Shown: positions 45,463 to 56,705, numbered from the stretch's first letter. The stretch is DNA of 64,000 nt from Combretum micranthum (GCA_024138025.1 JAMXBD010000641.1:310001-374000), one strand, 5' to 3'. Numbers and translations: made by a program. The notes: generated from the sequence alone by a model not told the origin.

Positions 45463-45893
45463 GTATTTATAATTTTTAGGGTCATATCAAGATAGTTCGC
45501 TTCTCAATGGCTGACCTATTACCTAGTGTGGCTAGGGTTCCCAAGTTAAGAAGTCATGGCTTCTTGGAGTAGAGCTGAGCTGATGGTATCCTTCTTGGTC
45601 ATGAGATGTGACCAAAGCGCTTGCCTTAGTTGGAGATCATGAGGTTCTGAGGTCGAGTTCGTTGGTAGCCAATCTCATGGGGCTCGAATAGCCTTTTAGA
45701 GGTGAGGGTCCTTGAGAAGATCTCGTATCGTCTGTAGAGATAGGATCTTGTGCCTTCTTGCTACTTAGGGAAGTCTGGGCGTCACAAGTATGACTCTCTT
45801 TGGGATCAGCCAGTGTATCTGGGCCTCGAAGCCCAACAGATTGAGTGGGACAAGATTTCATAGTAGGGCTGTTGTTGGTGATGGTCCAACAAC
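45463..45893 (-). repeat. left (3') LTR, second part
   Basis: Matches 56321-56700: shared blocks include GCTGATGGTATCCT, GGAGATCATGAGG, CTTGAGAAGATCTCGTATCG and GTGCCTTCTTGCTACTTA. The end is unclear because the last 40 bases diverge; a CAACAACA at 45893 is one candidate. Confidence 0.75.
45857..45887. repeat. 31-bp direct repeat, copy 1
   Basis: TTCATAGTAGGGCTGTTGTT and on; identical to 46122-46152. Confidence 0.85.
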
Positions 45894-46079
45894 AGGTAAG
45901 CATTAGCTCAAGAAGGTCGAGTTTGCGAAGTGATACAAGTACTTTAGTTAGTGACAAGATTTCAGGTGGTGGTTGAGATTTGACCATCTGCAATGACAAG
46001 GGGAATTCAATGGGCATCGGCTCCTTCATGGGTCGGTACGTCAAACTTGCTGAAATGATGTACCAGATTCCTTTAGATG

Positions 46080-48795
46080 AGTCTGGAGATGATGACGAAG
46101 GGAAAGGCCTTTAGGTACCTCTTCATAGTAGGGCTGTTGTTGGTGATGGTCCGTACGGAGTTCGTAGAATGCTTACTAGCGTAGAGCTCAAGGAGCACTG
46201 GAGGAGTGAGATGTGAGACTATCTAGAGGACAGAGAGGTTGTCTTTCCTTCTTCCTCGGACCGGGTCTATTTGATGGAAGGGTGGGCTTTTGCCTTATAT
46301 GAGAAAGCCTTTAGTTAGTTTGCAGATGCCATTCTCCTCATTCCATAAGGGGTTTTTTAACCATCACTAGCTTTCTCCTACATAATTGCTTCTAAATGCT
46401 TGGCAAATGTTGGCGGCCTTTGAGGCCTTGTACCTTAGTCTCGACGTGAGGCCTACTTCGTTCCTACTCTGGATATACTACCATTTCAAAGGATCTAATG
46501 AGGGATAATGGTATCTTAAAGGCAACCTAAGAGCTCCTTTATGCTCTTTGGCAGACTTACGAGCTCCATGGGTCCTCACTAGAAGAAGAAGTTCTGGATC
46601 ACTAAAGCTAAGACAGGCGTCTAACATCAATTTAGCATTTGGGTGAACCGGTGTAAGCCAATTTGTAATATGATACCTCCAAGGTTGGGGCCTCACGATG
46701 CTGACATTGAGTAGCCTATCAATGGGTATATGAGCTCTCAAAGGGGGAGGCAATTGGATGTCGAGCTCGTGGTGAAGGCCTTTTTGAGTGGTAAGCTAAT
46801 CACTCATGGAGGTGTAGCTTGATTCTTCATGTGATCATGGTCTCTCTCTCTCTCTCTCTCTCCCCATCATCCGTTAAGTCGAGCTTTGTAGAGACATCGT
46901 TGTGAGGAGGGTTCGACTTTTCGGGCTATTGAGCTCAACTGGATAGGTGATTTTTTCTTTATTACTGATTGTTCCTTGTTTTTGTTGTATTTTCTTAAAG
47001 CCTGAGATGCCGATGTTGAACGTGGTTAACGTTTTTGCTGCTCTGCTAAAGAAAAGGAAGAGGGTTCCAACCAAAAAGAAGGTAGCTGGTGGGAAGCATC
47101 TTAGTTGGGTTGAGTCTCGATCTATTGAGGTTGTGACACCGGTCATTGGTCTAACGCACAAGATCGAAGGGGTGTGTGTGTCAAGGTCGAAGATGTGGTG
47201 GCTAAGGCTAGAGTCATTATCGTTGAGGTTGGAGTTACTGGCACGATGTTCATTTAGATGGGCCCTCTCGTCTTGCTCGATCTCCCGAGAAGTAGAGTTC
47301 AGCAAGTCTTTACCCTATGCTTGCACGAGCTTATAGCATGCCATTTCTAGGGTAGAGGCTACTGGGAGCAGTAGTAGTGCTTCTACTAATTGAGCTGGGG
47401 TCGGAGGTTGTGGGAGTCAGCCTGGTAGTAGGTTGCTGGTCGGCATCTTGACTTTCTTGAGGGGAAGGCTAGGAAGTGGGATGACATATTTGTGGAATGA
47501 CCTTCTTTCGAGGAAGTGGCTCACTTGGAAGATATAAAGAGGTTGAGGACTTTTTATGGTGGTCTATCTTCAGGGGATTCGACTATAGATTTTCAACACG
47601 GAAGATGTATGAGGTGAGGTTATGGAGTTTTTTCACGTCGATGTTTTGTTTCTCAGCTATTCACATTCTTTTGTTGTTTGTTTTTAGGCTTTAGTGACGA
47701 TTGCCAAGGCTTTCAGGGTATTAAGGGTGAATCATGAGGTGCTACATTGTGTTCCTGCTTCCTTTCTTTTTGTTGAATTCTCCATGACCTGTAATTTAGA
47801 GTTGTTTTCCTTTATTTAAGGTTTTGGGGAACTCGAGGTAACAAGGCCAAGATTGGAGAAGGAGCTCGCTAAAGTTAGAAAGAGCGAGATGCGATGCAAG
47901 AGTGAACTACTTGTGCTCACAAACGAGCACAAAAGGATACTAAAGTAGACAGAAGACTAAGTCTTGCACAATCAAGGTGATGTTGTTAAGACAAGGAAGA
48001 GGTCGTCTCTTGCAGAGACAATGTTTGTTGAGTTTGAGGACAAGTGGAGGGGCGTGAGAGATGAGCAGGACAAATTTTCTCATCAGTCGGGTGACATCCA
48101 ACTAGGAATTGCGAGGTAGAATTGGGAGCTCGAGCTCGCCACTTTGGAGATTGGTAAGCTGAGGGAGAGTGTTCGATCATCCAACTTAAACTGGAAGAAG
48201 CTGAGGATAAGTTCGTTTGAATTCCTTGGTGCGTGATCTCTCGCCATTGCTCATGCTTTGACTTCGTTTGCTTCCTTATTGTTGTTATAGGCCCATGTGA
48301 AGGACTTGGAGAGTGGTTGGCTCATTCTTGATGTGACCAAGAAGCAAGTTTTGAGAGAGCTTTGCAAGAGCAAGGAGTAGAAGGGGGCCCAGGTGAAGTT
48401 TGTTACCAATACCACTAAAATGATAAGAAAGGAGTTGCTGGAGAGGTATCCAGACTTGGACCTTAGTTTTCTGGTGGCCCATTTAAGGGAGACTCCGATG
48501 GAGACTTCTGAGGAGGAGGAGGATGGTAGAGAGGAAGGCAAGTAGCATGGAGTTGAAACTGGTGGGAGAGACCAGGCTGAGGTTGCTATTGCTTTTGGGG
48601 ATCAAGGATACCAAGTTGAAGTGGTTCCTGTGGTCATGGCTCATGGGTCGGATCAACAGATTTTGATCCCAATGGCTTCCCCTATCATAATTAATCCTCA
48701 AGCAGAGGGTCATCTTGAGGGGTAGGTCGAGGCTGTAGTCATGGCTCTTCAGCCCTTGACGAGTGAGGAGATTTTTGGAGAGTGTGGACTTAATT
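46080..48795 (+). pseudogene. antisense ORF of the Tat-like element: gag-like region plus coiled coil
   Basis: Opposite to pol, the + strand has decayed coding sequence. Near 46210-46600 it resembles the plant 'putative gypsy type transposon' domain (PF04195-like): SSSDRVYLMEGWAFALYEKA near the start and an APNAWRML-like region now interrupted by stops. Further on is a charged coiled coil: ELEVTRPRLEKELAKVRKSE (47829 on), FVEFEDKWRGVRDEQDKFSH (48030 on), AHVKDLESGW (48290 on), and KELLERYPDLDLSFLVAHLR (48430-48490). Intron-like breaks occur, for example before TTATAG|GCCCATG at 48291. Stops are mostly TAG. Antisense extra ORFs between pol and the 3' LTR are described for Tat-lineage elements. 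The product's role is unknown. Confidence 0.65.
46122..46152. repeat. 31-bp direct repeat, copy 2
   Basis: An exact second copy of 45857-45887, 265 bases downstream, within the 3' internal part of the Tat-like element. Confidence 0.85.
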
Positions 48796-50048
48796 GATTT
48801 TTTAAATTTTTTTACGTGCTTTGTTTTTGGCTTGTTTCATTTATTGGCCTTTCTTTTTCAATGTTCGTGGATTCCATAGGCGTAATTGGATGGTTGGGGT
48901 GAGCTGAAGTCGAGATTCCAAAGATTTGGTGGCATTTAATATGGGTTATGGTAGAGTCCTTTATTGCCTATAAGTAGTGTCGACGAGTAGATCATCTCTT
49001 CACAAACCCAGTTTATTTCTCTTAATTTACTTTAGAAATCTAAATTTTCCTCTCCGCCCTTCAATTTCAAAGATTTTAAGACATCATGAATCGTTCTTCC
49101 ATTAACCTCCAATAGGTTGAAAGGTTGAGCTCTTGGAGGTTGCAAGTCCTGTGGTGCTGTTGAAGCTCTACTGTCTCTGTTTAAGTAGGTCGAAGGCCCT
49201 GTAGCCTCTATTTATGTGGGATTGTTACCGGGGTCATGGTAGTGTGTTGGGTGTGGTGCCTGATGCCCATTCCCACTACTATCATGGCTGTTCGACTGTA
49301 GGCTCTATTTCTCTTTTGTGGCCTCTAAATCGGGGTTGCCATGACCTATTACTTAGTGGAGCAGTCGTGGTGACTATAGTGATGGGTCTCTCATGAGTAG
49401 GGGCTCATCCTCCATCAATGATTTGTGCCTTTGGGGTACTTCTCGAGGTTGAGGTCCTCATGGAAGGGCCATCCGACTCTTTCTCCTCATTTCCAATCCC
49501 TGTCTTCTGCCATCCTTAATGGCAAATGGAGGTCAAGGGGGATGCGGGGAGTGTTCTCTCCTTTAAGCCCAGTCTCCTGATGGCTTATTGGTTAGCGGTT
49601 CACTTGAGGGAGATTCACTTTGACCTTGTCCTCCTAGTCGTTCTAATGCTTTCTCCAGCTGAGATTCATTGTTGGCTGAAGGTTGATTAGATGAGCTTGG
49701 GCTTATGATTGGCAGGTTAGGGAGGTAAAGTCGTGTTCAGTTTAAATCCACATTGTCGAGTTGTGGTCAGCTGGATATAGGAGAACTCTTCTAATTTGAG
49801 GTTCAAATCCTTTGTGGGGCCTTCTAGCTTGAAGTCATGTTTAGTCCAAAGAAACTTGTACTTGTGAGAACTTTACTGTGTATTAATTTATTTATGGTCG
49901 GAATGCCAGTCAAAACAATTGTAACGATCTTTTTTGAATTAATGAAATTTGTTTCTTTATTCTGAGCTTGTTCTCTTGATATCTCTCATTTTTTGTGTTT
50001 TTTTTTGTTTCTCTCTCTCTCTTTTTGTGATTTAGGCGTTTTCGAGGA
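48796..50048. other. 3' internal region of the Tat-like element, unassigned
   Basis: GC-richer than the flanking spacer, with scattered short open frames on both strands and no motif I recognise. On the + strand TTAATGAAATTTG near 49939 could be a 3' end signal for the antisense transcript. Confidence 0.4.
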
Positions 50049-50457
50049 GAGTTATCGTTTGGAGGGAGTGATCCACTTTTTCGAGGGGAGTCACACTTGA
50101 GAGAGAGTTACCCAAAGTTTTGACAGGACTTATCATTGAGAGGGAATTACTCGAGCTTTCTAGGAGAGTTACCCATGAGAGAAAGTTACCCTAGCTCTTG
50201 ATGGGAGTTACCCATGAGAGGGAGTTACTCGAATTCACGAGGAGAGTTACCCATGAGAAGGAGTTACCTAAGTTCTTGATGGGACTTAACCTTGAGAGGG
50301 AGTTACCCGAGCTTGCAATGGGAGTTACCCATGAGAGGGAATTACCTGAGCTCTTGACAGGACTTACCCTTGAAAGGGAGTTTCTTGAGCTCACGAGGGG
50401 AGTTACCCAAGCTTTTGATGGGACTTACCCTTGGGAGGGGGTTACCCAAGCTCATTT
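50049..50457 (+). repeat. 39-bp tandem repeat, open on both strands
   Basis: About ten copies of a 39-bp unit (GGGAGTTACCCATGAGAGGG then AGTTACC-GAGCTC). Since 39 is divisible by three, a 13-residue unit repeats in frame: around M-G-V-T-H-E-R-E-L-P-E-L on the + strand (50198-50506) and S-S-N-S-L-S-W-V-T-P-I-K on the minus strand (50191-50394). It lies between the integrase end and the antisense ORF. Confidence 0.9.
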
Positions 50458-50640
50458 GGCACAAGGGGGTGGAGTTGTTTATGCTCCCGTAGCCTTTGCT
50501 GAATAACTTTTGTTTGTAGTGTGCCATCAAATACATAAGAGAAAGAGCTTGGAGAAGCAATTTTAACATCGAATCTCCATTTTATTCATGATCGTTTTCT
50601 CCTTGTGTTCATGTTTCATACATAAGCATGTCATAGCTAT

Positions 50641-51822
50641 TTGAAGAACTTTGTTAAGTTGTTTGCATTCCATGTCCTAAGAATGAGGTTGCCATCTAGT
50701 GTCTTGAGCTTGTATGTACCATTACCCAGGACTTCCTTCGCCCTGACAAGATCTTTCTTGTTCAGAGCAAGTTTTCCTCGAGCTTCTTCTGACCCAATGC
50801 CTCTAATTTTCTACAAACGAGGTCTCTTAGGAGAAAGACTTTGTGCTTGATCTTCTTGTCGTAGTACTGGGTTGCCCTCTGCTGGTAGGTGGCAACCCTT
50901 TTGCTCACAGTATCTCGTGTCTCTTCTATGGCATCGAGTTTTACTTGAAGACCGACCTCATTGACTAGCTCATTGTAGGATTGAGTTTAGATGTTTGATA
51001 GTTCCAGCTCCATGGGTAGAACGTCTTTTGAATCGAAAGTTAGGTGAAAAGGGGTTTCATCTGTCGGGGTTCATCGAGTGGTGCGGTCCACCTATAGGAC
51101 ACCGGGCAACTCATTAGCACATTTGTCGCTCTGACTGTCCATCCTAGCCTTTAGACTTTGCATGGTGGTCTTGTTGACTGCTTTGACTTGGCCATTAGCA
51201 TTGGGGTATGCAACCGAGGTATAGTGTGGAGTGATATGGTACTCGACGCATAAATCTTTGATCCTAGCCTTCCATTGTCCATCACTATAGAGTGTGGGAC
51301 TCTAAATTTGACTATAATGTTCGTGTGGATAAAGTGTTGGATGTTTTGTCTATGACTTTTGCTACTGCCTCAACTTATACCCATTTCGTAAAGTAGTCAT
51401 AGCTAATTATTATGAACTTCCTTTGGCTATGGATGGAGGACATGGGCCTAAGATGTCTAGACCCCACATGGCGAATGGCCACGGACTGGTGAGGCAGAGT
51501 AGATCGGTGCATGGGGCATGGTTGATGAAGGCGATATTTTGACAATGTTCGCATCGTTGGAAAAACTCCTTTTTACTAGCTTTCATTATTAGCCAAAAGT
51601 AGCCAGCTCGCACTACTTGGTGCGCAACGATTGCACCTTAACATGGTTGTTGCATTCCTCAGTATGGAGCTCTTCTAGGACATGTTGCCTTCTTCTAGGC
51701 TCAAACATCAAAGGAGGGGGAAATTGAAATGCCTTTTGTACATAACCCCATTGATCAGAGTATAATTGGCTACTTTGTACATGAATTTTTTTCTTTCGTT
51801 TTGTTTGGATGTATGGTACCAT
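50641..51822 (-). pseudogene. Tat-like integrase, inactivated
   Basis: The minus strand shows the zinc-region remnant FFQRCEHCQN and the core PWPFAMWGLDILGP (51410-51613, first catalytic Asp present). FRVPHSIVMDNG (near 51280-51320) keeps the second Asp. NANGQVKAVNK near 51170-51205 follows, where the family has Glu and this copy has Lys, so the catalytic triad is broken. The C-terminal VLGNGTYKLKTLDGNLILR and WNANNLTKFFK (50641-50740) close the domain. Stops and frameshifts occur throughout. Confidence 0.85.
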
Positions 51823-52098
51823 CCCTAAGGCATTACTCTATTGAGGTCATCCAGCTCGAAGGTAGAGTTATCTATCACAGATCTAGTACCTCGGGGGGTC
51901 TTATAGTGGTGGATTTCTAGGGCAAGAATTTGATGAAAATTTTTCTTCGATCTTTCCCATGTTGAAGGCTATCATGGAGGCGAGCTTGAAAAGCCTATCG
52001 ACTTCTGAGTTGTTAGCTTTGGGTATCATTTTAGAGCATAACTAATCTTCACTCCATGGGGTCTTTATAAGAGCAGGCAAGCACCACTCCCTCTCCTT

Positions 52099-52123
52099 CC
52101 CCCCCCCCCCCCCCCCTCCCCCC
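52099..52123. repeat. poly-C tract in the pol region
   Basis: 18 C, one T, then 6 C, preceded by CTCCCTCTCCTTCC. It breaks the pol frame between RNase H and integrase. Confidence 0.9.
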
Positions 52124-52227
52124 GTGGAAGATCCATTCACATAGAGTGTTGACGCAAGCTTTTGGTTGTCACTAGGCTCGAGTGTCTCGATATTCAAATC
52201 TACTAAAGCTTGTGCTTTTATGGCTTC

Positions 52228-52599
52228 TCAAGTTTGGTATTGTACCCCATAAGAGCTGAGTTTGATTGCATACTTCATCATTCTTGTTGAGACGTTTGGC
52301 TTTTGAAGGACTATCCTCATTGGTACATTGGTAAGGACAACAGCCTGGTGTGCTTGAAAATATAGACATAGCCGACGTGCGGATATTACCACTACCAGAT
52401 CAAACTTTTCCAGTTTGGTATATCTTTGCTCTAGGCCCTGCAATACGTGGCTGATGTAATATATCATTCGGTGTTGTTTTATTTCCTTCCTAGTTAGCAC
52501 AGAGAATAGAGCTTTGTCGCTTATTACAAGGTAAAGATATAAGACCTCGCTTTGGAGAGGGGCTGTTAACAGTAGGGGTTTTGTCAATAATTGCTTCAA
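52228..52599 (-). pseudogene. Tat-like RNase H
   Basis: A minus-strand frame of 123 codons: LLLTAPLQSEVLYLYLVISD, then YYISHVLQGLEQRYTKLEKF, then YFQAHQAVVLTNVPMRIVLQ. This matches the RNase H of Tat-type elements (LYLYLAVS, YYVSKALQGAExRYxxxEK, YFQAHxxxVLTxxPLRxIL). It remains open, but neighbours on both sides are broken. Confidence 0.88.
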
Positions 52600-52639
52600 C
52601 TTATCGAAGGCCTGTTGTGCCTTTTTTGTTCATTCAAAT

Positions 52640-53605
52640 TGATCAGGCTTTTTGAGGATTTTAAAGAACTTTGGGCAGTTGTCAGCATTTCTGGGAAGGG
52701 ATCTACTTAGCATCGTTATCTTACCCATGAGTTTTTTCACTTCCTTAATCGATGTAGGTAGTGTCATTATTATGATTGCTTCAATCTTATTAGGGTTGGC
52801 TACGATCCCTTACCGGGACACCACATACCCAAAAATTTTCCCGAAAAAGTACAGAATGTGCTTTTCTATGGGTAAAGCTTTAAATTGTAGAAGCGAAGTT
52901 GATCAAAGCTTTCTTGCAAGTTTTGTAGGTAAGCTACTTGTTTACTTTTGATGACCTTATCATCGATAGAGACTTCCATGTTTCGACCTATTTGCTGTTT
53001 GAATACCTTGGTGACCAGCCTTTATAAGGTGATGTCGGCATTTTTTAATCTGAATGGCATCATTTTATAATAGTATGCCAAATGATGTAATGAATGAGGT
53101 GTGGACCTCATTGGTTTCGTTCATCTTGATTTGGTTATAGCCTGAGAAGGCATCCATCAAACCTAGTAGCTCATGACCCGTAGTGTTGTGCATGATCGAT
53201 TTGGGGCAATGGGAAGCAATCTTTTGGACATGCTTTGTTCAGATCGGTACAATCAACGCACATGCGCCACTTTCCGTTGGGTTTCTTGACCAGGACTACA
53301 TTGGCTAGCCATGTGGTGTATTTTTCTTCCCTGATGAATCTTGCTTAGAGTAATTTATGGACCTCTTCTTTGATGGCAACTTGTCTCTCTAGGATGAAGT
53401 GTCTGATCTTCTGGCGAACTGGCTTTTGGATTTTGTTGATGTTTAGTTGATGCGTGATGACGCTCAAGCTTATTCCCATCATGTCAGTAGGCGACCATGC
53501 GAAGGTATCCTTATTCACTCGCAAGAACATGATCAAGCTCGCCTTTATGTCGGGAGGGGTTGATTTACATACCTTTGTGGCGTGTTTGGGGTTATCATCC
53601 AACAC
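52640..53605 (-). pseudogene. Tat-like reverse transcriptase
   Basis: The minus strand begins with FAWSPTDMMGISLSVITHQL and PVRQKIRHFILERQVAIKEE (53345-53605). Next come a LMDAFSGYNQIKMNETNEVH block near 53100-53160 and MEVSIDDKVIKS near 52950-52985, where the catalytic DD is kept but the usual Y is Ser. KIFGYVVS follows near 52815. Frameshifts and stops separate the blocks. Confidence 0.85.
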
Positions 53606-53812
53606 GAATTCTTCGGTAAGCTAGGCTAGCTCACCTCGACACTCAGATCTATTGTTTGGCTCGGTGTCTACAGTGTAGACACAATCTCCCCTTAGGGCCT
53701 TGATGTACAACCATCGCGATTGTTCTTAATCTCTTCGACATATTCCTATCCCAGCTGGGGTTGGGAATTTAGCTTTGAGGTAGGGTTGAGAAAAAATTAT
53801 ACCAAAAATCAA

Positions 53813-54067
53813 CTATGTGGCTTTAATTAATATGGTATTGTAGGGGGACCAGCAATCCAACACAAGAAAATCAATCTGGTGTGTGATGCTGCACGATCCT
53901 ACACCAAGCTCGAGAGGTAAGGTTATGATCCTATGAGGTCTGACGGGTCGGTTGTCGAATCCATATAGCTCGTGATCATAAGGTCTTAACTTGGGTTTTA
54001 GCTCGTGCTTCATTTGCTCATATGCTTGATTAAAATGAATGTCAACATTGCTTCCTGTGTTAATCAA
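53813..54067 (-). pseudogene. Tat-like aspartic protease, catalytic Asp lost
   Basis: An 84-codon minus-strand frame: MINTGSNVDIHFNQAY, then LYGFDNRPVRPHRIITLPLE, then IDFLVLDCWSPYNTIL. The family active site DTG reads NTG here (GAC to AAC), which removes the catalytic residue. It sits between gag and RT as expected. Confidence 0.87.
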
Positions 54068-54867
54068 GACCCTCTTGACTTTCTAGCCCGAAATGCAGGT
54101 GAAGATCACCAGGGCATCTTGTGATGGGTTTAGAGCCCTTCATAATCTTCGGAGACAGTAGTGTTGACCTTGGCCCTTTTAGGTTCTAAACTCATCACTT
54201 GTATGGATGAACTCGGGCAGGGCAATAGCCACACTCTTGTTGAGGTCAGGGGTTTGCCAATGATGGTATTAATCTCATCGTGGTACTGCTGGTGGAGTTG
54301 GGGCTGATCTAAGTGATCTTGGGCGTTAATGGCTTTGTCCTGTAGTTTTGTGTAGGCAGCTCGGGCTTTAGGTCATGGTCGATATACTGCTTGAGCCAGC
54401 TACGTCATATGGCATCCTCTATGGCACTTTTGAGCTACCAACAATTTTTTGTATCATGCCCACAATTGTGGTGATACTTGTAGTATTCCTTTGAGTCTTT
54501 TCTTTTTGAGTTCGGCTTCATTAGAGGTGGTTGGGTTACACATCATGGACCGACAACTTCAAAGGTGTGAACTCATCATACATCAAGAAGAGTTTCTACT
54601 TGTCATCATCCCTGCGACCCTGATGTGCGTTAGCCTGAAGTCGCGATAGTCCTTTTGTTGACCTCTTTCTTAAGATGGATTTTCTACCCAATGGGGCTCG
54701 ATTCGTGTTTCAGCTTTCCTCCTAGTGTTTCAGATGTCCTCTTGATATATATATATCTATGCTTTTTCCTTCATTTGCTTTATCATAATGAGCAGACACT
54801 TTTAAATGGAGTCAAAGAATGGACTATTCGTGAGGACTCCATATTTGATAGTCTCTAATGCGACCCT

Positions 54868-55484
54868 TTAGTTGAGGTTTAGGACCTCCAAGCATGCCTT
54901 ATTGAACCTTACCAGGTAGTCTCTTAAGGGTTTGTCTAGCCTTTGTTGTATCGTATAAAGGTACGAGGTATTTTTCTGTGGTAGCTTAATGGCCATGAAG
55001 TGTGCTACAAAAAGGTCGCGGAGCTGAGTGAACAAGCTTATGATGTTTAGATCAAGTTTTTTGAACCATACATAGGCTGCCCCTTGGAAGGTGGTAAGGA
55101 AGGTTTTGCACCATATGGCGTTTGAAAAATTATGTATCACCATGGTGGATTGAAACTGGGCTATATGGTCTTCTAGATCGATCAACCTGCCCTACGATTT
55201 TAGACGGGTAACCGAGCTCCGATTGGGAGCACCTCGATTTGAACCTTAGCCATAAAGGGTACCTTGCTCGGAAGTGTTCTAGTGGTAGGTTCATCGCCAA
55301 AACCCTCCATAATGGTAGACAATCTTCTCATCATGTCCTTAATCTCTTCGAGCGTGCATTCTTTATTGAAGTGAAGTTGGGTGTCCTTAGCAGCGGATGT
55401 GTATGCATTGTCCCTACGAACACAGGTCGAGCTAGGACTTGCAACGTTTGCCTTGGCATGTTGCTTGTCTTCGATTTGGTGCAT
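54868..55484 (-). pseudogene. Tat-like gag
   Basis: The minus strand reads DLEDHIAQFQSTMVIHNFSN, CKTFLTTFQGAAYVWFKKLD, LFTQLRDLFVAHFM and QRLDKPLRDYLVRFNKACLE. This is the retrotransposon gag domain (usual AWF..LP, SF..L...F, LRDYL.RFN). A preceding frame (55200-55484) is charged and includes EEIKDMMRRLSTIMEG. A stop separates the two frames. Confidence 0.87.
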
Positions 55485-56077
55485 TGAGGTGACTCGAGCT
55501 GAATGTTGGGAATGTGTGTCCTCATGAGATGCTTTGATTGGCCCTCATTAGGCTCTTGGGGGCCATGGGCCTTCGATATTCACTCGAACACTGGTTCGAA
55601 CTATAGGACGGTTCTCTGGTGAAGGCACTAGCCCATGGTGATATCATGGTGTGCTTATGACTCTTTTTGACCAGTTCCTCTTTAGTTTTGAAGGGCGGTT
55701 GTATTAGGAAGGCACTTCGCTACGTGCTAGAGGCATGCTCTTCTAAATGTAGGCTCATCGGGTGCTTCAACTCTGTGATCCTAGCTTAGAGGAGAGTGTT
55801 AAAATGTTTGTTCTCCGTATTTTTGTGCACAAGTTGTATGCACAAGTTTTCTAATTCCAGGAAACACCTTAGGTCCAAAAGGTTGTCATTTATAGTCGTC
55901 AACTGACCTACACACGACAGTTCAGGGGACGCACTATGACCTACCAAAGTGGCTCTAGGTTGTAAGGGAATAAGAGTATCTGTTATAGGTTTTAAAGGGG
56001 CTTTATCTGAAGAGGAGATAGGAGAATAGGAGGGATTTTTCAGAAGGGTTTCAGATAAGATTTCAGACAACGGGATT

Positions 56078-56100
56078 ATCTTCCTACAGAAGGCACTAAG
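56078..56100 (-). promoter_or_regulatory. primer binding site of the Tat-like element, decayed
   Basis: Directly after the 5' LTR the minus strand reads CTTAGTGCCTTCTGTAGG. Many plant Tat elements have TTTGGCGCC followed by TCTGTGGG here (TGGCGCC, complementary to a tRNA 3' end of the Asp class). The differences are mostly G to A or C to T. Confidence 0.6.
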
Positions 56101-56700
56101 TGTTGCACGAGCTAATTTTGGGCCAGTAGAGATAGCTCCTACAAACATAAAAGAAAGGTTAGAGGGGCATTGGGGGGTCGCCCACTGTAACAACTCCGAT
56201 GCTTAAGTCAATTTGTAGGTAAGGACAGTGTGTCTGTGAAAAGGTAGATAAGTCTACTTTTCCTTTTCCTATTAACCTATTTTCTTGTTTTTCTGTCCCC
56301 TTCCCCAAGAGGGAATGGGGGTATTTATAGTGTTTAGGGTGATACTAGGATAGGTCACTCCCTTTAGCTAAGCTACTTCCTAGCTTGGCGAGGGTACCTA
56401 AGCTGATGGTATCCTCCTCTGTCATGAGATATGATTAGAGCGCTTGCTTTGGTTGGAGATCATGAGGTCGAGAGGTCAAGTTTATTGGTTAATCAAGCTT
56501 GTGGGGCTTAACCAGCTTTTTCGAGGTGAGAGTCCTTGAGAAGATCTCGTATCGTTAGGAGAGATAGGATCCTGTGCCTTCTTGCTACTTAAGGAAGTTT
56601 GGGTGTCACAAGTACGGGCTCTCTTTGGGACCAGCCGGTGTATCTAGGCCTTAATGTCCAACGGATTGAGTAGGCTAGGAGCTATATTTTACTGTCAACA
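56101..56700 (-). repeat. right (5') LTR of the Tat-like element
   Basis: 600 bp with TGTTG...CAACA ends. On the minus strand a TATA box, ACTATAAATACCC (about 56319-56331), marks the likely promoter. The flank CACAT follows at 56701-56705. Confidence 0.87.
56319..56331 (-). promoter_or_regulatory. TATA box of the Tat-like LTR
   Basis: CTATAAATAC on the minus strand. The equivalent site in the left LTR (45463-45472) reads ATTATAAATAC and abuts the nested insertion. Confidence 0.65.
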
Positions 56701-56705
56701 CACAT

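Larger units (their letters stand above)
41654..56700 (-). mobile_element. Tat-like Ty3/gypsy LTR retrotransposon, old, with a nested insertion
   Basis: The right LTR is 56101-56700 (TGTTGCACGAG...TACTGTCAACA). The left LTR starts at 41654 (TATTGCACGAG), is split by foreign DNA from 41874, and resumes at 45463. Flanks read AACAT|...|CACAT, a 5-bp duplication with one mismatch. The minus strand carries gag, protease, RT, RNase H and integrase in gypsy order, then a long 3' region with an antisense reading frame on the + strand. That layout and the RT motif PVRQKIRHFILERQ fit the Tat lineage. All frames are broken and the LTRs differ at many positions, so insertion was not recent. Confidence 0.85.

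Noticed and set aside
50049..50457. Independent repeat-protein gene
   Set aside because: No separate start context or homologue recognised, and it lies inside the Tat-like element. Kept as a repeat with in-frame periodicity.
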